64,000 bases of DNA from Paracoccaceae bacterium. GTDB lineage: Bacteria; Pseudomonadota; Alphaproteobacteria; Rhodobacterales; Rhodobacteraceae. The DNA is taken from positions 991,117-1,055,116 of the forward strand of contig JAHRYM010000001.1 of NCBI GenBank assembly GCA_020622085.1, given 5' to 3'. Positions 61,152 through 64,000 of the stretch are shown one piece after another. A model generated the notes under the pieces. That model was given only the letters and a program-made list of their open reading frames with translations, searched no databases and was not told where the DNA came from. Each line of letters begins with the position of its first letter. The first letter of the stretch is position 1. The position numbers and the translations under genes were made by a program.

Positions 61152-61353
61152 TCATTATAAAACAGATATTTATAAATTAATTCTCAGGCGATTATATTGC
61201 CGTGTTGCGTCGCGCTGGCCCCGATCCCTGATCGATCAGCCGAAAACATTGAGTAAAGACAAATATCAGCAAAAAAACAGCATAAACTTGGCAAGTAATG
61301 TATGAAAAAGTATATTTGTTCTTTGATACTTCGGGCCAGCCACTCTGCTTGTC

Positions 61354-62340
61354 GTGACGCCGTCGATTGCGGTTAACGCGACATTAGTGATCTGCGGGCC
61401 AGATGGAGCCATGCAGCCCCCCCATCCGCCCTCCTTTCGCAGCCCCGACCGGCTGCCCCTGCAACAGTCACCCTTCTATGGCCGCGCGTTGCGCCTGCTT
61501 GGCGCCGAGGTGCGGCAGGTTTCGCTGCAAGACGGGGGGAGGTGCTGGGGGCAGGCCTTGCTCTTGCGTCGGGGCTGGCGCGGGCTGGGGGTGACGGCCT
61601 GTCTGCGCGGGCCGCTCTGGCAAGGCGATCCGTCACCCGAACTGCGGGCGGGCCTACTGGCCGGGCTTCGCCGGGAAACCGGGCTTCTGCTGATACAGCC
61701 GGAAGGGGCCGACACCCCGACACAGGGCCTGCCGCTTGCAGGGGGGCGCGATCTGGCGATCCTGCCGCTGCGCGATCCCGTGGCACAGCGGCGCGCATTC
61801 AACCGGAGCTGGCGCAACCACCTGTGCCGGGGCGAAACCTCGGGGCTCGGGATCGAATCGCTCAACCCCGCTGCCGAAGATCTGGACTGGATCCTTGCCG
61901 CCGACCGCCGACAGCAGCACCAGAAGGGTTATCGCGCCTTGCCCGCCCGCTTCGTCTTTGCCTGGGCGGCCGCCAACCCGGGTGCGATGCGGCTTTACCG
62001 CGCGCGCGCCGGCCGCGACGTCGTGGCTGCGGCCCTGTTCCTGCTGCACCGGCCCTGGGCAAGCTATCACATCGCCGTCTCGTTGCCGGCAGCGCGGAAC
62101 ATGGAGGCGCACCGCCTGATCCTGTGGCACGCGATGCAGGAACTGCGCTCCGAAGGCTGCGATACGCTGGACCTGGGGGTAGCAGAGGCATCAAACCCGG
62201 GTCTTGCGGCGTTCAAGCGCGACACCGGGGCGCGATTGGAGACCTCTGGCCGGTCGGTTCTTGTGTTGCCGCCCCGGCGTGGGCGCCCGGCATTTCTGCT
62301 TGGTCCGCTTCGGGGCCGGCCCGGGACCGGGAGCAGATGA
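61354..62340 (+). CDS. FemAB/GNAT-like acyltransferase family protein
   Basis: RSWRNHLCRGETSGLGIESL..RRQQHQKGYRALPARFVFAW..AALFLLHRPWASYHIAVSLPAARNMEAHRLILWHAMQELRSEGCDTLDLG typical of the FemAB/BioF2-like fold. Confidence 0.75.
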   Translation: MTPSIAVNATLVICGPDGAMQPPHPPSFRSPDRLPLQQSPFYGRALRLLGAEVRQVSLQDGGRCWGQALLLRRGWRGLGVTACLRGPLWQGDPSPELRAGLLAGLRRETGLLLIQPEGADTPTQGLPLAGGRDLAILPLRDPVAQRRAFNRSWRNHLCRGETSGLGIESLNPAAEDLDWILAADRRQQHQKGYRALPARFVFAWAAANPGAMRLYRARAGRDVVAAALFLLHRPWASYHIAVSLPAARNMEAHRLILWHAMQELRSEGCDTLDLGVAEASNPGLAAFKRDTGARLETSGRSVLVLPPRRGRPAFLLGPLRGRPGTGSR

Positions 62341-62447
62341 ACCTCTGTGCGCCGGTTCTGGCCCTCGACCATGCCCGGGCGCGCCGTGTTCCCGACGGCC
62401 GGACCGCAAGCCAGCCCGGCAGGTCAGGCCCCCGGGGGGGGGGCGGA

Positions 62448-64000
62448 TCAGTCGTTCAGCCACCATTCATAGTGATGGTGTTCGAAGGTCGGATGCGACT
62501 CTGCGCCCATGACCCCTTTCCTTGCGTGGCGATAGATCGAGCGCCAGTAGGGCTGGATCACCACGGCGTCCTCTTGCAGCATCCTCTCAAGCTTGGCCAT
62601 GCTCTTGCGGCGGGTCTTCGCATTGGCGATTGCCAGCGCCTTCGCCAGTTCGGCGTCGAATGCGGGGTTGCTGTAGCCGGATTCGTTCCAGGCCGCGCCG
62701 CTCTTGTAGACCAGCGCCATGATCTGCACCCCGAGGGGCCGCATGTTCCATTCGGTTGCCGAAAACGGATAGCTCAGCCAGTCCTTCCAGAAGGTCGAGC
62801 CCGGAAGGATCGTGCGCCTGACCTTGATGCCGGCGTCGCGGAGCTGCGCGGCCACCGCATCGCAGCTGTTCGTCTGCCAGCTGTCATCAAGCGAGATCAG
62901 TTCGAATTCGGTCTCGGCGTGGCCGGCGGCGGCGATCATTTCCTGCGCCTTCCCGGGAGCAGGTGCGATGGGTGGCAGGGCGGCATAATCAGGCTGGATC
63001 GGGCAGACGTGGTGGTTTTCGGCGACTTCGCCCATGTCGGCATAGCCCAGTTCCAGCACCACGGCATTGTCGACCGCCAGTTGCAGCGCCTTGCGGACAT
63101 CGCGGTTGTCATAGGGCGCCGTGGCCTGATGGAAGCGGATGGTCAGGGTCGCGGCCGTCACTCCGCCGGATTTCACCCAGCCAAGCGCGTCGAAGGCCGG
63201 AACGAAGTCGCCCTCGGAGCGGTAGGTCGCGTCGATCTCTTCGGCCTTGGCGGCAGCCAGCACAGCGGCCGGATCGGTGCCCAGGTCGATGTATTCGATG
63301 CGGTCAAGGAAGGGACCGCCGTAGACAGCCGTTCCCCACCAGGCATGATCGGGGTTGCGCACCAGCACTTGTTTGCGGCCGACCTCGTTCGTCTCGGGCA
63401 GCCAGGCGCCGGTTCCGATCGGCTGCGCCGCAGTGTCGCCACCATCGTAGGACTTGTGGACCACTGCCGCCGGATAGTCGGAAAAGCCCGGAATGATCGT
63501 GATGTCGGGGGCGCCCAGCTTCAGCACCACGGTATGGGCGTCCATTGCGGTGATCGCACCCTCGCGGGCCCTTCTCGTTTCACCGTCGATCAATGATCCG
63601 ACGCGCGTCGCCATCGAATTGCCTTCGACCGTCGCATCGCACCAGCGGGTGATGTTGTGGACGACATCCCCGGCGGTGAAGGGATCGCCGTTGTTCCAGC
63701 TCACACCCTTGCGGACATGAAGAACATACTCGGTGGCATCGGCGTTCACCTCCCAGCTTTCCAGCAGCATGCCGCGGAAAGAACCATCCGCATCATATTC
63801 GACCAGATAATCCAGCCAGCCCCGCGCGAAATTCGCCAGTTCCGACCAGTCCCACATCCGGGGATCCTTGCCGGGGCGGGTTTCCATGTTCATCCTGAGC
63901 GTGCCGCCCGACCGGGGTGCCTGGGCGCGCGCCGCAGGCGCGGCAAGGCCGAGCAGCCCGTAGGCCGCCGCCGCACTTGCCCCCAGCGCGGTGGCGCGGG
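62448..64000 (-). CDS. family 5 (peptide/nickel-type) ABC transporter substrate-binding protein, N-terminus beyond window edge
   Basis: Minus-strand frame open to base 64000 ([50 protein letters not shown]); [24 protein letters not shown]. Confidence 0.92.
   Translation of the reverse strand, partial: RATALGASAAAAYGLLGLAAPAARAQAPRSGGTLRMNMETRPGKDPRMWDWSELANFARGWLDYLVEYDADGSFRGMLLESWEVNADATEYVLHVRKGVSWNNGDPFTAGDVVHNITRWCDATVEGNSMATRVGSLIDGETRRAREGAITAMDAHTVVLKLGAPDITIIPGFSDYPAAVVHKSYDGGDTAAQPIGTGAWLPETNEVGRKQVLVRNPDHAWWGTAVYGGPFLDRIEYIDLGTDPAAVLAAAKAEEIDATYRSEGDFVPAFDALGWVKSGGVTAATLTIRFHQATAPYDNRDVRKALQLAVDNAVVLELGYADMGEVAENHHVCPIQPDYAALPPIAPAPGKAQEMIAAAGHAETEFELISLDDSWQTNSCDAVAAQLRDAGIKVRRTILPGSTFWKDWLSYPFSATEWNMRPLGVQIMALVYKSGAAWNESGYSNPAFDAELAKALAIANAKTRRKSMAKLERMLQEDAVVIQPYWRSIYRHARKGVMGAESHPTFEHHHYEWWLND

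Noticed and set aside
61542-63596. 684-aa plus-strand ORF
   Set aside because: Runs across the FemAB-like gene in another frame and antisense to the family 5 binding protein; shadow ORF.

Overview
The window is a high-GC, densely coding alphaproteobacterial chromosome segment. Gene content and order (tyrS/anmK, cimA, lipA, eno, agl-type ABC genes) suggest Rhodobacterales; this is inference, as no search was run. Housekeeping content includes a 5'-truncated cysS, cimA, tyrS, anmK, eno, folE, lipA, glk, a complete liv-type ABC operon, an iron/heme-type ABC operon, chrA, an agl-type sugar ABC operon and tRNA-Ser(GGA). Accessory content includes an IS5-family element next to a serine-recombinase remnant near the tRNA, a decayed P-type ATPase pseudogene beside a PRTase/host-attachment/MBL-exonuclease trio, a SerC-like/SerA-like fusion protein, and a GntR-linked transport/DUF1445/PLP-enzyme cluster. 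The most interesting system is a tightly packed six-gene Dlt-like operon at about 40.0-45.2 kb. It encodes an SGNH/DltD-like protein, a 49-aa single-TM microprotein ending FRYQNF, an MBOAT, an adenylation enzyme, a carrier protein and a sulfotransferase. The microprotein C-terminus matches the DltX-type FxYxxF acyl-shuttle motif. This looks like a complete, separate-microprotein envelope acylation (probably aminoacylation) pathway in a Gram-negative bacterium, with an added sulfotransferase. Start codons were chosen by eye from family-typical N-termini and RBS context.
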